Numbered from the stretch's first letter, positions 1 through 11,500 are shown. The stretch: 64,000 nt of DNA from Euryarchaeota archaeon Ods02 (GCA_028751075.1 JAQZDA010000003.1:62001-126000), one strand, 5' to 3'. The notes: a model not told the origin generated them from the letters alone. Program-made: numbers and translations.

Positions 1-811
1 GGCTTCGGTAGACTACCTCACCCTCGAAGAAACCGGATAGCTTCTGCGTCTCCAGTATCTCGTGCGTGCAGACAACCTGTATACGGTTCGCTACCTCTGC
101 GTCCACACGGTCGAACCTCACTGTTCCATCGTCCCCGACGTCACCGTTGTATCTTCGGTCGAGCGTCACTCCCTCGCGTTTCAAGGACAGTAAACCCCGG
201 CGTTCGACGGACACAGGTGTTCCGCCGCAGTCGAGTAGCTCGAGGACATCTCCGTCCCGGATGCTGAGGTCCTCCGCGAGGTCGCGGCCGACGAGCGCGC
301 GGCCTTCGCCGACGTCTCCGTAGTCGACTGGGGCTTCGGAGACCTCGCCGGCGGTTCGGTAGCCGCTGCGTGTCGAACGAAGTATCCAGCGGAACAGCGG
401 CCAGTGGTATCTACGGCCGACCACGAAGTCGGCGAGGGCCTGGATGTCCAGAAGGTCAACGCCGCGGGCGTTGGCTTCGTCGACGCAGTCGTCCGCTGGT
501 CTACGGGTTATCAGTACAGTGTCGTTCACGTTGCCGAACTCCTCCGCAACCCTCGCGGTCTCTCGGGTCTCGACGGTGGTGGCGCGGTCGACGACGCGAA
601 CTACGGAGCGGACGGGTACGGGTGTGTGCTTTGTGGCGACGAGGTCGAGCGCCTTACCCTCCACGCGTTCCACGTTGTCGAAGCCCTCCAGACGCCATAG
701 CTCGGCGACGAGGTTCTCGAGCTGCTCCCCGTCCATCGACTCAAGGTAGCTCTGCGCCAGACCCCTCCAGTCCTGGGTAGAAGGTCGCTCACCGGCTTCA
801 GCTATACCCAT
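1..811 (-). CDS. Mrr-like restriction-endonuclease-fold protein, C-terminus cut by the window edge
   Basis: An open frame runs on the minus strand from an ATG at 811..809 to base 1 without a stop, about 270 residues, so the 3' end lies outside. The first 110 residues resemble the Mrr_cat fold: helix LENLVAELWRLEGFDNVERV, then GKALDLVAT, then a strand, then AEEFGNVNDTVLITRR and a closing helix that names a subdomain (VDLLDIQALADFV). The usual acidic residue survives as D in LDLV. The strand that normally carries Q-x-K reads VVRVVDR, so nuclease activity is doubtful. The remaining 160 residues are beta-rich (VGEGRALVGRDLAEDLSIRDGD) and unassigned. It is divergent from the large helicase-nuclease gene 260 bases away, which suggests a shared defence role. 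That role is inferred. Confidence 0.7.
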   Translation of the reverse strand, partial: MGIAEAGERPSTQDWRGLAQSYLESMDGEQLENLVAELWRLEGFDNVERVEGKALDLVATKHTPVPVRSVVRVVDRATTVETRETARVAEEFGNVNDTVLITRRPADDCVDEANARGVDLLDIQALADFVVGRRYHWPLFRWILRSTRSGYRTAGEVSEAPVDYGDVGEGRALVGRDLAEDLSIRDGDVLELLDCGGTPVSVERRGLLSLKREGVTLDRRYNGDVGDDGTVRFDRVDAEVANRIQVVCTHEILETQKLSGFFEGEVVYRS

Positions 812-1070
812 GGAATCCCTCCATCCAGATAGAGGGCCGATGCCCATGCAGTCGAAGTACCGTGTATATCTTTCATCGAAGTTCGGTACGTGTGCACTCC
901 CTTTGAATCTACGTCAGACGTCCGTGTTGCGTCTGTACGCGGGCGTACTCCATGGATTCTTTCTCCGGGTTCGTTGCCCCGGATAACAGGTACCGGGCCG
1001 TCTGACACGCGCAAGACACAGGTCAGCGTAGATTTATACTCGCATTCAACGTCGTATACAGTAGAAACTG

Positions 1071-4000
1071 ATGGCAGACGTAGAGAAACAGCTCGAGGAA
1101 GCACGGCAGAGCCTTCTCGACATGTCGATGCGGAACAAGCTTCTGAACTTCAAGGAACACAAACGAAGCACCGCACGTGTCGTCGACGAAGTACCCGGGG
1201 AGGTCTACAGACGCCTCGTCGTCGAAGGCCACACCATGTACTTCAAACCCGGGGAAGGCGAGGACGATGATCTCGAGGTACTGGAGCGCGAGGAAGCCGT
1301 AGAGACCACCGAGGAAGGTATCTGGCGCTGTCTACTCTGCACCGACGAAAGGGAGCAGGAGGAAGACGGAGCCGATGCGGACACAGCCTCCGACCAGGTA
1401 GACCAGGAGACCCCGGACCTATCTGGCGACGCCGACATCGATGTAGATGAACTTCAGGATACAGAAGCTGAGGAGGACTCAGCTGAAGAACAGGTAGAAC
1501 CCGTATCCACGCCATCGGCCGCTGTTTACACCGGAGAGGACGCCTTCGTCGACCACCTGGAGACCGAGCACGGCTCGACGCTGGAGGAGCACGACGACAG
1601 CCCCGGCAACCTATGGCAGCTACCCGCCGCTGAAGAAGGCGACCGCGAGAGCTACCGCGACAAGAACCTCAGGACACCGCACACCGAGGAGGATCTCCAG
1701 AAGCGGCTCTACAACGTCTCGAAGAAGGCGGAAGCGTTGATCCAGGACGCGGGTTACAACGCGCTCTACCTCGCCGTCGGCTTCCTCGAATGGACGCATC
1801 CCCGACGTGGTGACGACAGCTACAGAGCACCATTGATCCTGATACCTGTCTCCATCGAACGTGAGAGCGCGCGTAGCGCGTTCAAGATAAAGTGGACGGA
1901 GGACGAAGTCGTAGGCAACCAGTCGCTGGAGCTGAAGCTCCAGGAGTACGGATTCGAACTACCTGTGTTCGAACGCCCCGACGAAGCCGAAGGCATACGC
2001 AGATACCTCGAAGCAGTCGAGGACGCCGCCGAGGACTTCACCGACTGGAGGGTCGAACCCGACATCCACCTGGGGTTCTTCGACTTCACGAAGTTCGTGA
2101 TGTACCAGGACCTCGACCCCGACGGCTGGGAGGAACAGCGACCCGACGAACACCCCGTCGTGCGTTCTCTGCTGGACCCCGAGAGCGAGGTCGATCTCTC
2201 CATAGGCGTCGACGAACCCCGCGACCCAGCGTCGCTCGATCCCTTCGACGTCCATCACGTCAAGGACGCCGACCCCAGTCAGATGTCCGTCGTCGAGGAG
2301 ATACGACGGGGACAGAGCCTCGTAGTCGAGGGACCGCCGGGGACGGGTAAGAGCCAGACCATCGTCAACGTCATCGCCGAGCTCCTGGCCGACGACAGAA
2401 GCGTCCTGTTCGTCAGCGAGAAACTCGCGGCGCTAGAGGTCGTGAAGGACCGGCTCGACGACGTCGGCCTTGGAGACTTCTGCCTCGAGTTACACAGCGA
2501 CACCGCGAGCCGGAGCGAGTTCCTCGACGAGCTGGAGCGGCTCGCCAACCTCGACAGCTACGACGCAGACGTACCCACCGAGGTTTATCGGGAGCTCGAC
2601 AGCCGCCGCAGGGAGCTCGACAGCTACGCCGAAGCGCTCGGCGAACCCGTGGGAGCGGTGGAGAAGACACCGCACGACCTCATAGGAATGAGGGAAGAAG
2701 CTAGCAGGGAGTTCGAGCTACATGGTCGGGAGCTACCGCGGACGCCGATAGAGGACGTGGAGGAGCTCTCCAAACAGGAGTTCGAGGAGATAAAACGCGG
2801 TCTCAACGCCCTGGCTGGCTACCTCGAGGAGTTCCACCCCGTAGCCGCGTCACCGTGGTACGGCTGCCAGCCCGGACGCGTGCTACCCGAGGAACGACGG
2901 GAGCTGGAGAGCCGGCTCGAACACGCCGTCGACGTATACGATAGGTTCGCGGAGTCGCTGGAACGCATGAATGACCGCTACCCCGTCGAACCCGTGGACT
3001 CGATAGCTCAGCTGCAGCCAGCGTCCGAAGCCATAGACGTCCTCGAACAAGACGCCCCCGTCGACGTCGAGCTCGTCGAAGACACCAACTGGGACAGCCG
3101 ACCCGAAGACGTAGACGAAGTCATCGAGCTCGTGGAACGCATACAGGAGCTCGAGACAGGAGACCTAGATCGAAGCAAGCTAGAGGAAGTCGACCGCGAC
3201 CCTGAGGAGCTGCGGCACGAGCTAGCGAAGCTGAAGGGTTCGCTGTCACGGTACCTTCGACCGAGGTGGTACGGACTGAAGAACGACGTCGACGAACTGT
3301 ACAACGACCGCGCTCCGTCGATGGACGAAGCACTGGAGGACCTGGAATCCCTCGTGGAGCTAGAGATAAAGCTCGACAGACTGGAGGAGGTCGACGAACG
3401 CGGCAGAGAGCTTTTCGGCGACCTCTGGAAGGCTGCAGACAGCGATCCCGACGAGCTACGGAGGTTCAGCGAATGGATCGTGCCGTTCCGCCGACACCTC
3501 ATCGACGGCGTCATCGACTCCACGAAGGTGGTGGAGTACCTGGAAGGAGAGGGATGCAGCCACCCACACGAACCCCTTCTCGCCGAGGCGGAGTCCAACG
3601 CGGAGGATTTGCTAAAGGAGCTCGACGACCTCATATCGACCCTGGACGCCGACATAGACCTGGTGTTCGGAGACACCGTCGAGGAAGCCGACGTCGACGT
3701 CGTAGGAAACGTCCTCCGGGGCTGGCGTGACGGCACCACCGACCTCGAACGCTGGGCACGGTACAACGAGGTCAGGGAGGAGCTCCTTGAGACACCGGCG
3801 GCGTCGATAGTGAACCTCGTCGACGAAGGCAAGCTCCCGCCGGAGCTCCTGAAGCCGTGTTTCACGGGGAACCTCTCGGAGGACCTCCTCGACGTCGCAC
3901 TTCGGGAGCGCACGGAGCTCGCGCGGTTCGACGGAGACGTCCACGAACGCACCCGTGAGGAGTTCCGGAAGCTCGACAGGGAGACGCTGGAGCTCACCCG

Positions 4001-6140
4001 CCGACGTGTTATGGAGGAGCTCGTGGAGTCGACTCCGAGGTTGATGGAGGGGGCGTCGAAGTCCAGCGGCGCAGGAGTCTTGATGCACGAGTTCGGCAAA
4101 GAACGCCGACACAAACCCATCCGCGTCCTACTGGAGGACGCCGGCGAACTCGTGCAGCAATTGAAGCCGTGTTTCATGATGAGCCCGCTCAGCGTCGCGA
4201 AGTACCTGGAACCCGGGGAGCTGGAGTTCGACGTAGTGGTGTTCGACGAAGCCAGTCAGGTAAGGCCGGAGGACGCACTCGGCGCACTTCTCCGGGCGGA
4301 GCAGGTGGTGATGCTCGGGGACAGCAAACAGCTTCCGCCGACGGGTTTCTTCGACCAGGTCGTAGACCAGGTCGACCCCGACGACCCCTGGAGCTTCAGC
4401 GTCCAGGACGTCGAAAGCGTCCTCGACCTCTGCCGTGCGGCGCTGCCGACGCGGAGGCTGAAGTGGCATTACCGCAGCCGACACGAGAGCCTGATAGAGG
4501 TGTCCAACAAGGAGTTCTACGACGACGACCTCCTCGTGTATCCATCACCTCTCGCGGACAGCGACGAGCTCGGCCTCGAACACGAGTACCTCCCTGACAC
4601 CTACTACGACCGCGGAGGCAGCAGCGTCAACAGAGGTGAAGCCGAAGCCGTCGCTGAAGCCGCCGTCGAACACTTCAGGGAGAACCCCGACGAAAGCTTA
4701 GGTGTCGGAACCTTCAGCCAGAGCCAGCAGCAGGCGGTCATGGAGGAGGTCGAACGCCTTAGGAAGGAGAACCCCGAGGTCGACGACTACTTCCAGCGTG
4801 ACCGCGACGAGCAGTTCTTCGTGAAGAACCTCGAACGAATCCAGGGCGACGAACGCGACGTCATCTACATCAGCGTCGGCTACGGCTACGACGAAGACGA
4901 TGGCTTCAGCCTGAACTTCGGCCCGCTGAACCAAGACGGCGGCTGGCGCAGGTTGAACGTCCTAATCACCCGCGCGAGGAAACGTTGCCGCGTATACTCG
5001 AACTTCAAGTCCTCCGCCATCGACGCCGAGAACACGGACGCCCGCGGCGTAGAGAGCCTGAAGACCTTCCTCGAGCACGCGGAATCCGGGGGTGAAGCCG
5101 AGGCGCTGGAGACCGCGGACGACCCCGAGTCGACGTTCGTTGAATGCGTGGCAGAGTTTCTCGAGAGCCAGGGATACAAGGTCGACGTCGAGGTGGGTTC
5201 CGCGGACTACCGCGTCGACGTCGGAGTCCGCCATCCCGAGGACTCCGAACGGTACGTTCTCGCGGTGCTCTGCGACGGACCATCTTACCACGGCTCCGAC
5301 GTCGCCCGGGCGCGGGACCGACAGAGGGAAGCCGTGCTGGAGGACCGTGGCTGGAGCATCGAGAGGGTGTGGTCGACGGACTGGTACCGTGACCGCAACC
5401 GCGCTCGTCAGAAGCTGCTGGAGGCCTGTGAACGAGCGGTCAGCGAAGGAGGAGCCGTCGACTCAGCCAAGTGTGCGGAAGAAGAAGTCGGCACAGAGGT
5501 CGACGTGGACGTCGGGCTGAACGGTGACGACGGCGGCGTCGTCTCCGTGGACGAGCTTCAGTCGGGGGAGAACCTCTCCATCATGGATCTCGCGGAACCC
5601 TACCAGAAGGCGCGGGACGTGCCGTTCGTCCTGTTGAGCGAACGCGACACGGAGTCCGCTGTCGAAGCGGTGCAGCAGGTGGTGGAGCAGGAGGCTCCAG
5701 TACACAGGGAGCTTCTGTATCGGAGGCTGGTGGAGAGGTCGGACGTCGACCGGGTGTCCGAGTCGGTGAAGGAGACGGTGGACAAAGCCGTCTTCGTCGC
5801 GGAACAGCGGGGTAAGGTGGAGAGCAGCTACGACTTCGTCTACCCGGACGCTATGGATGAGGTGCCGGTGCGCACCCGTGACGGTGAGGAGGCGGAGATA
5901 GACTGGGTTGCGCCGGAGGAGATTGCGGCTGCTGTCCTGAAGGTCGTGGACGCTGAGTACGGCGTCGAGGAGGACGACCTCGTCCGCCAGGTAGCGGGTT
6001 TGCTCGGGTTCGAACGCACGGGTCGACGTATCGCGATGAAGGTAGGGGACGCCGTCGACAGGCTTCTGGAGTCCGGTGCGATAGAGGAAGGGGAGGACGG
6101 CTGGCTGGAGATATCTAACGCGGCGAAGCCCGAATCCTGA
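1071..6140 (+). CDS. Giant DUF4011-type SF1 helicase fused to a Vsr-like nuclease and DUF3320
   Basis: 1689 residues. The N-terminus (LLDMSMRNKLLNF) matches the DUF4011 helicase family. An acidic segment follows holding a split C2H2-like finger, CLLC near residue 86 and HLETEH near 160. Walker A GPPGTGKS is near residue 421, a long helical region spans about 480-1040, Walker B VVVFDEASQ is near 1055, then GDSKQLPP, and late SF1 motifs QGDERDVIYISVG near 1258 and NVLITRARKR near 1295. Residues about 1355-1450 form a PD-(D/E)xK, Vsr/DUF559-like nuclease (YRVDVGV, LAVLCDG, WSTDWYRD). The position often E before CDG is L here. The C-terminus has a DUF3320-like winged region. Related helicase-nucleases occur in defence islands. 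A TATA-like box (atttatact) lies about 40 bases upstream. Confidence 0.85.
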   Translation: MADVEKQLEEARQSLLDMSMRNKLLNFKEHKRSTARVVDEVPGEVYRRLVVEGHTMYFKPGEGEDDDLEVLEREEAVETTEEGIWRCLLCTDEREQEEDGADADTASDQVDQETPDLSGDADIDVDELQDTEAEEDSAEEQVEPVSTPSAAVYTGEDAFVDHLETEHGSTLEEHDDSPGNLWQLPAAEEGDRESYRDKNLRTPHTEEDLQKRLYNVSKKAEALIQDAGYNALYLAVGFLEWTHPRRGDDSYRAPLILIPVSIERESARSAFKIKWTEDEVVGNQSLELKLQEYGFELPVFERPDEAEGIRRYLEAVEDAAEDFTDWRVEPDIHLGFFDFTKFVMYQDLDPDGWEEQRPDEHPVVRSLLDPESEVDLSIGVDEPRDPASLDPFDVHHVKDADPSQMSVVEEIRRGQSLVVEGPPGTGKSQTIVNVIAELLADDRSVLFVSEKLAALEVVKDRLDDVGLGDFCLELHSDTASRSEFLDELERLANLDSYDADVPTEVYRELDSRRRELDSYAEALGEPVGAVEKTPHDLIGMREEASREFELHGRELPRTPIEDVEELSKQEFEEIKRGLNALAGYLEEFHPVAASPWYGCQPGRVLPEERRELESRLEHAVDVYDRFAESLERMNDRYPVEPVDSIAQLQPASEAIDVLEQDAPVDVELVEDTNWDSRPEDVDEVIELVERIQELETGDLDRSKLEEVDRDPEELRHELAKLKGSLSRYLRPRWYGLKNDVDELYNDRAPSMDEALEDLESLVELEIKLDRLEEVDERGRELFGDLWKAADSDPDELRRFSEWIVPFRRHLIDGVIDSTKVVEYLEGEGCSHPHEPLLAEAESNAEDLLKELDDLISTLDADIDLVFGDTVEEADVDVVGNVLRGWRDGTTDLERWARYNEVREELLETPAASIVNLVDEGKLPPELLKPCFTGNLSEDLLDVALRERTELARFDGDVHERTREEFRKLDRETLELTRRRVMEELVESTPRLMEGASKSSGAGVLMHEFGKERRHKPIRVLLEDAGELVQQLKPCFMMSPLSVAKYLEPGELEFDVVVFDEASQVRPEDALGALLRAEQVVMLGDSKQLPPTGFFDQVVDQVDPDDPWSFSVQDVESVLDLCRAALPTRRLKWHYRSRHESLIEVSNKEFYDDDLLVYPSPLADSDELGLEHEYLPDTYYDRGGSSVNRGEAEAVAEAAVEHFRENPDESLGVGTFSQSQQQAVMEEVERLRKENPEVDDYFQRDRDEQFFVKNLERIQGDERDVIYISVGYGYDEDDGFSLNFGPLNQDGGWRRLNVLITRARKRCRVYSNFKSSAIDAENTDARGVESLKTFLEHAESGGEAEALETADDPESTFVECVAEFLESQGYKVDVEVGSADYRVDVGVRHPEDSERYVLAVLCDGPSYHGSDVARARDRQREAVLEDRGWSIERVWSTDWYRDRNRARQKLLEACERAVSEGGAVDSAKCAEEEVGTEVDVDVGLNGDDGGVVSVDELQSGENLSIMDLAEPYQKARDVPFVLLSERDTESAVEAVQQVVEQEAPVHRELLYRRLVERSDVDRVSESVKETVDKAVFVAEQRGKVESSYDFVYPDAMDEVPVRTRDGEEAEIDWVAPEEIAAAVLKVVDAEYGVEEDDLVRQVAGLLGFERTGRRIAMKVGDAVDRLLESGAIEEGEDGWLEISNAAKPES

Positions 6141-6161
6141 CGCTGGCTTCTCTGGTGACGG

Positions 6162-6713
6162 TTACTCGTCGTGAAGCTCGTCGGCGGTACGGAACTCCAT
6201 CTCCTTTAGCTCCCGCGACCTCCGGCCTTCTTTCTCCGCGATGGCTTCGGGGTCGGGTTCGACGTCGTCGTCGACCCGCGCCCAGCTACCGTGGACCTTC
6301 GCGTGACACCATCGGCAGAGGTAGACGGTTATCTCGTGGGACGGCGACCCCGAACCATGGCTGGAGTCCTCGCTGTAGGAGAGATGGTGTTCCTCCAGAA
6401 GCGGACGGGTGTCGTCGTGCGCCATCCGGCGTTCCTCTAATCCGCATCGAACGCAGTCGTGGTCGTGGTCGCGGCTGCGGAACTGCGGGCAGTCGCTCCA
6501 GCTCCACCGGCCCGTCAGACCTTCTTCCTCCTCGTCACCGGTTACGGGGCAGACGTAGTCGTCGTCTTCGAGAGATAAAGAGAACTCCGGGTCCTGGTCA
6601 CGGTGTTCGACGGCGAACCTGCATCGGTTCTCTTCGGCGAGGTGGTCGCAGCTGTCGACCTCGCTGTAGGGGTCGTCGACGCCTACCGACGTCCCCGTCG
6701 GAGTCTTCTCCAT
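6162..6713 (-). CDS. HNH endonuclease family protein
   Basis: 183 residues. The C-terminal half has the HNH/zinc-ribbon arrangement: CVRC near residue 106, EEHHLSY as the catalytic HH pair, then YLCRWCHAKVHG as the second zinc knuckle and final histidine. These are features of metal-dependent HNH nucleases. The N-terminal 90 residues are very acidic with extra Cys (DSCDHLAEENRC, YVCPVTG), perhaps a second zinc site. The gene is convergent with the helicase-nuclease, whose stop is 21 bases away, and lies next to an enoyl-CoA hydratase gene. HNH proteins of this size in haloarchaea are common and mostly uncharacterised. A part in defence with the left-hand genes is inferred from position only. 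Confidence 0.8.
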   Translation of the reverse strand: MEKTPTGTSVGVDDPYSEVDSCDHLAEENRCRFAVEHRDQDPEFSLSLEDDDYVCPVTGDEEEEGLTGRWSWSDCPQFRSRDHDHDCVRCGLEERRMAHDDTRPLLEEHHLSYSEDSSHGSGSPSHEITVYLCRWCHAKVHGSWARVDDDVEPDPEAIAEKEGRRSRELKEMEFRTADELHDE

Positions 6714-6744
6714 CCTGCTGTCAGTTACCTTCTGCAGCTACCTG

Positions 6745-7539
6745 TTACTTGCCCTCGAACTCCGGAGTGGTGTCCTGTCCGAAATGCATCATCCCCTGGT
6801 TGAAGTCCTCGGTCTCCAGAAGCTGCATGAAGACGCGTTTGTCGTGGTCTAACGCGGTGTCGAGGTCGACGTCCAGCGACATGTTGACGCTCTCCTTCAG
6901 ACCCTGTAGCCCTAACGGTGCCTTCGACGCGATGTCTTCGACGTAGGCTTCTGCTTCGTCCTCGAACTCTTCGTCTCCGTAGACGTGGCTGACGACGCCG
7001 AGGTCAGCGGCGCGTTCGGCGGAGACCTTGTCGGCGGTGTAAGCGAGCTCCTTCGCCGCGGATTCACCTGCGACGCGTGTGACGTAGTGGACGCCGCCGG
7101 CGCCGGGGAGGAGGCCGAGATCTATCTCGGGGAAGCCGAACGTCGCGTCCTCGTGTGCGACGCGGAGGTCGCAGGCGAGCGCGAGCTCGAAGCCGCCGCC
7201 GAGGCAGTATCCGTGTATCTTCGCGACGACGGGTAGCTCGAACTCCCTTACGGCGCGCCAGACCGCGGGTCGAGGGGTGAACGGGCGGTCGGCGTCGGCG
7301 AACGACATCAGGTCGGCTCCGCTGCAGAACGCGTCACCGTTGCCCTCGAGGACGACGGCGGATACGTCGACGCCGTCTGCCTCGCTGTTCTTCTCGCGGA
7401 ACCACTCGAGCGCGCTCTGTACGTCCTCGTCCAGCTGTGGGCTGATGGCGTTGAGCTTGTCCGGTCGATCCAATTGGATGCGTCCGAGCTTGGTGTCTTC
7501 GTCTACGCTGGCTTCGACGGTGTCGTATGACTGCTCCAT
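6745..7539 (-). CDS. Enoyl-CoA hydratase/isomerase family protein
   Basis: 264 residues, normal length for the crotonase family. Visible motifs are RPDKLNAIS, the oxyanion-hole segment AFCSGADLMSF, HGYCLGGGFELALACDLRVA, and the region FGFPEIDLGLLPGAGG carrying the catalytic Glu. Members hydrate or isomerise acyl-CoA esters in the cytoplasm, for example in fatty-acid or amino-acid degradation. The substrate cannot be read from sequence. It starts at the ATG at 7539. The upstream gene, katG, is divergent, so the 240 bases between them hold both promoters. A second crotonase lies at 32.9-33.7 kb beside a BKACE gene, so at least two hydratases are encoded here. Confidence 0.88.
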   Translation of the reverse strand: MEQSYDTVEASVDEDTKLGRIQLDRPDKLNAISPQLDEDVQSALEWFREKNSEADGVDVSAVVLEGNGDAFCSGADLMSFADADRPFTPRPAVWRAVREFELPVVAKIHGYCLGGGFELALACDLRVAHEDATFGFPEIDLGLLPGAGGVHYVTRVAGESAAKELAYTADKVSAERAADLGVVSHVYGDEEFEDEAEAYVEDIASKAPLGLQGLKESVNMSLDVDLDTALDHDKRVFMQLLETEDFNQGMMHFGQDTTPEFEGK

Positions 7540-7644
7540 GGCTTCTTGAGATGTCGACTCCCTAGTTAGTGTTTCTGCGGGACAGATACGGCAGCCTGTT
7601 CTGAATGGGGTGCGAGGTATACAGGATCTGTGTATACTTCCAGA

Positions 7645-9920
<2,276 letters not shown>

Positions 9921-9947
9921 CGGGGTTCAGGGTTCCGTCCTACGTCT

Positions 9948-10646
9948 TCAGTCGTCGTCTTCGGATGTCTGTTGTTCGGCCTGAAGGAAGTAGTCCTCGG
10001 CCTCCTGCCTGACGTGAAGGCCGATATGGAGTTCGTCGTGGCTCTCTATCGGGTTCGGCCAGCCGTCGTCGCCGAGCGAGACGCCGTGTTCGTCGAAGCC
10101 TTCGAAGCCTTCCTCGGGTTCGACTCCGTCGACGGATGCCGACTGAACAGGTAGCTCTATCGTAGCGACGGAGTAGCTCTGGGCTTCGACCTCAACTCCT
10201 TCGAGGAGCGGGATGGTGTCGCCTAGCTCCTTCGCGCCGAGGTCGTGTTCTTCCTTTATCTCGAACTCCGCTTCGTCACCGTCCTCCGTCTCCAGAGTGA
10301 GGGACTGGAACTCCACGACGAGCTCGTCGAAGTCCTCTATGTCGTCGTCCCTTAGCAGTCTCTCCTCCACCTCGACCACGAGGTCCATCGTGAAGCTGTC
10401 GCCTTCGTAGGGCTCAGGTTCATCGTCTCCGTAGTCGGTACCCTTCTGCCCTTCTTCGTCATCGTCTCCAGTTTCATCTCCATCGTCTACTTCGTCTTCG
10501 ATGTCGTCTCCATCTACATCTGTGCAGTCGGTGTCTTCCTATGGTTCTCCTTCGTGCAGGCAGCCTGAAGCTAGCACCAGAGAGCTCTCTGCAATGGCTT
10601 CCATCAGCCTTCGTCTCGTGGTCCCTTGAACGATGTAGAAGTTCAC
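9948..10646 (-). pseudogene. Tat lipoprotein, DUF4382-like, interrupted by an in-frame amber codon
   Basis: Reading the minus strand from a GTG at 10646 gives a twin-arginine signal (TTRRRLMEAIAESS) and lipobox LASGC, then LHEGEP, a TAG at 10541..10539, and an acidic linker EDTDCTDVDGDDIEDE in the same frame. The frame continues through an ATG at 10388 to a beta-rich domain ending at 9948. That domain (LVVEFQSLTL, LGDTIPLLEGVEVEAQSYSVATIEL) resembles DUF4382 lipoproteins. The adjacent paralogue reads GCLHEEDPQEDTD, so the stop replaces a CAG glutamine codon by a single C-to-T change. It may be a recent nonsense mutation, a sequencing error, or translated from 10388 without a signal. The promoter (ggatttaagc) matches that of the paralogue. 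Confidence 0.65.
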
Positions 10647-10762
10647 CGCCAAACGAAGCTTAAATCCAACGATGTAAGAGAGCAAACTAACGAAAATTAA
10701 CTGTTGTAAGAGCCTTCTGCTGCTGTCGAAGGCTTCCGTTGCGGACGAGTGCGGGATTCGGC

Positions 10763-11299
10763 TCAGTCGACCTGTATCTCGAGGTAGTATTCGTCGGATG
10801 TAGCGCTGACGACGTAGGTTCCGTGTTCCTGTACTTCGTGAGTGACGGTGTCTTCGTCTTCTACCTCGGCCTCCTTCGAGTCCCCGGAATCCGGGTGAAT
10901 GATTACCAGGTTGAGATGTTGATCACCTCTGTTCTCGGCCCCGATTCTGATGACGTCGCCGTCGTCTACGTCAACGTCGAAATCCTCCGCCAGCGAGAAC
11001 TCACCGGACACCACCGAATCTTCGTCCTCTCCCCCACCTGGTTCATCTGCCTGCATTTCTCCACCGTCATCGAGTCCATCGTCCCCTGTTTCATCACTAT
11101 CTACGTCGTCGGTGTCTTCCTGCGGGTCTTCCTCGTGGAGACATCCTGCAAACAATACGGAAGATACTCCGGCTGCTGTGACGGAGAACTCGCGGCGAGT
11201 GAACCTTTCACTCGTATCGTACTCAGCTGAACGACGAAAGATAAATCTAACGAGTGTGATGACGACGCATATGAACCGCCGTTCACTTGGATTCCACAT
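10763..11299 (-). CDS. Tat-exported lipoprotein, small beta domain, unknown function
   Basis: It contains a twin-arginine signal FTRREFSVTAAGVSSVLFAGC followed by a long Asp/Glu linker and a C-terminal domain of about 80 residues of alternating strands (VIRIGAENRGDQHLNLVII, GTYVVSATSDEYYLEIQVD), probably a small beta sandwich on the outer membrane face. The first in-frame ATG is at 11299, giving an unusually long n-region. A TATA-like box at 11240-11247 aligns without gaps with that of the neighbouring broken lipoprotein gene. It would start transcripts near 11215, where the in-frame codon is ACG, so the start is uncertain. Signal, linker and promoter are shared with the gene at 9948-10646, which indicates a tandem duplication whose C-terminal domains diverged or were exchanged. 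Confidence 0.6.
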   Translation of the reverse strand: MWNPSERRFICVVITLVRFIFRRSAEYDTSERFTRREFSVTAAGVSSVLFAGCLHEEDPQEDTDDVDSDETGDDGLDDGGEMQADEPGGGEDEDSVVSGEFSLAEDFDVDVDDGDVIRIGAENRGDQHLNLVIIHPDSGDSKEAEVEDEDTVTHEVQEHGTYVVSATSDEYYLEIQVD

Positions 11300-11500
11300 C
11301 CAGCCTCCAGTTACTGCTCTCGGTGTCGACGTAGATTCAGTGGACTTCGCTGGTGGAGTAAACCTGGGTGTCCTCCAGCACCCCGATCCTCCATACATGA
11401 TGTCGAACATACCGTCCTCGGTGTAGAGGTCGGCGAAAACCTGTACCAGGTCCTCGATCTCAAGGGATACCTCCACGGTTTGTTCGTGTTCGAACGGGCC
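11283..11500 (-). pseudogene. Frameshifted gene remnant, unrecognised
   Basis: Minus-strand codons have clear acidic protein character but no intact frame. One frame gives FEHEQTVEVSLEIEDLVQVF followed by ADLYTEDGMFDIMYGG, the next gives VLEDTQVYSTSEVH, a TGA, then IYVDTESSNWRLDVESK and a stop. One frameshift and one nonsense codon would be needed. The upstream ATG candidate of the neighbouring lipoprotein falls inside this stretch. I do not recognise the family. Confidence 0.35.

Noticed and set aside
3008-4177. A 389-residue Ser-rich minus-strand frame inside the helicase gene
   Set aside because: Antisense shadow of Asp/Glu/Arg codons. The coding strand has clear helicase motifs.
10539-10541. 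Pyrrolysine or other recoding at TAG
   Set aside because: No pylT-like or PylS-like gene is visible and no methylamine methyltransferase context exists. A C-to-T change of a CAG explains it.
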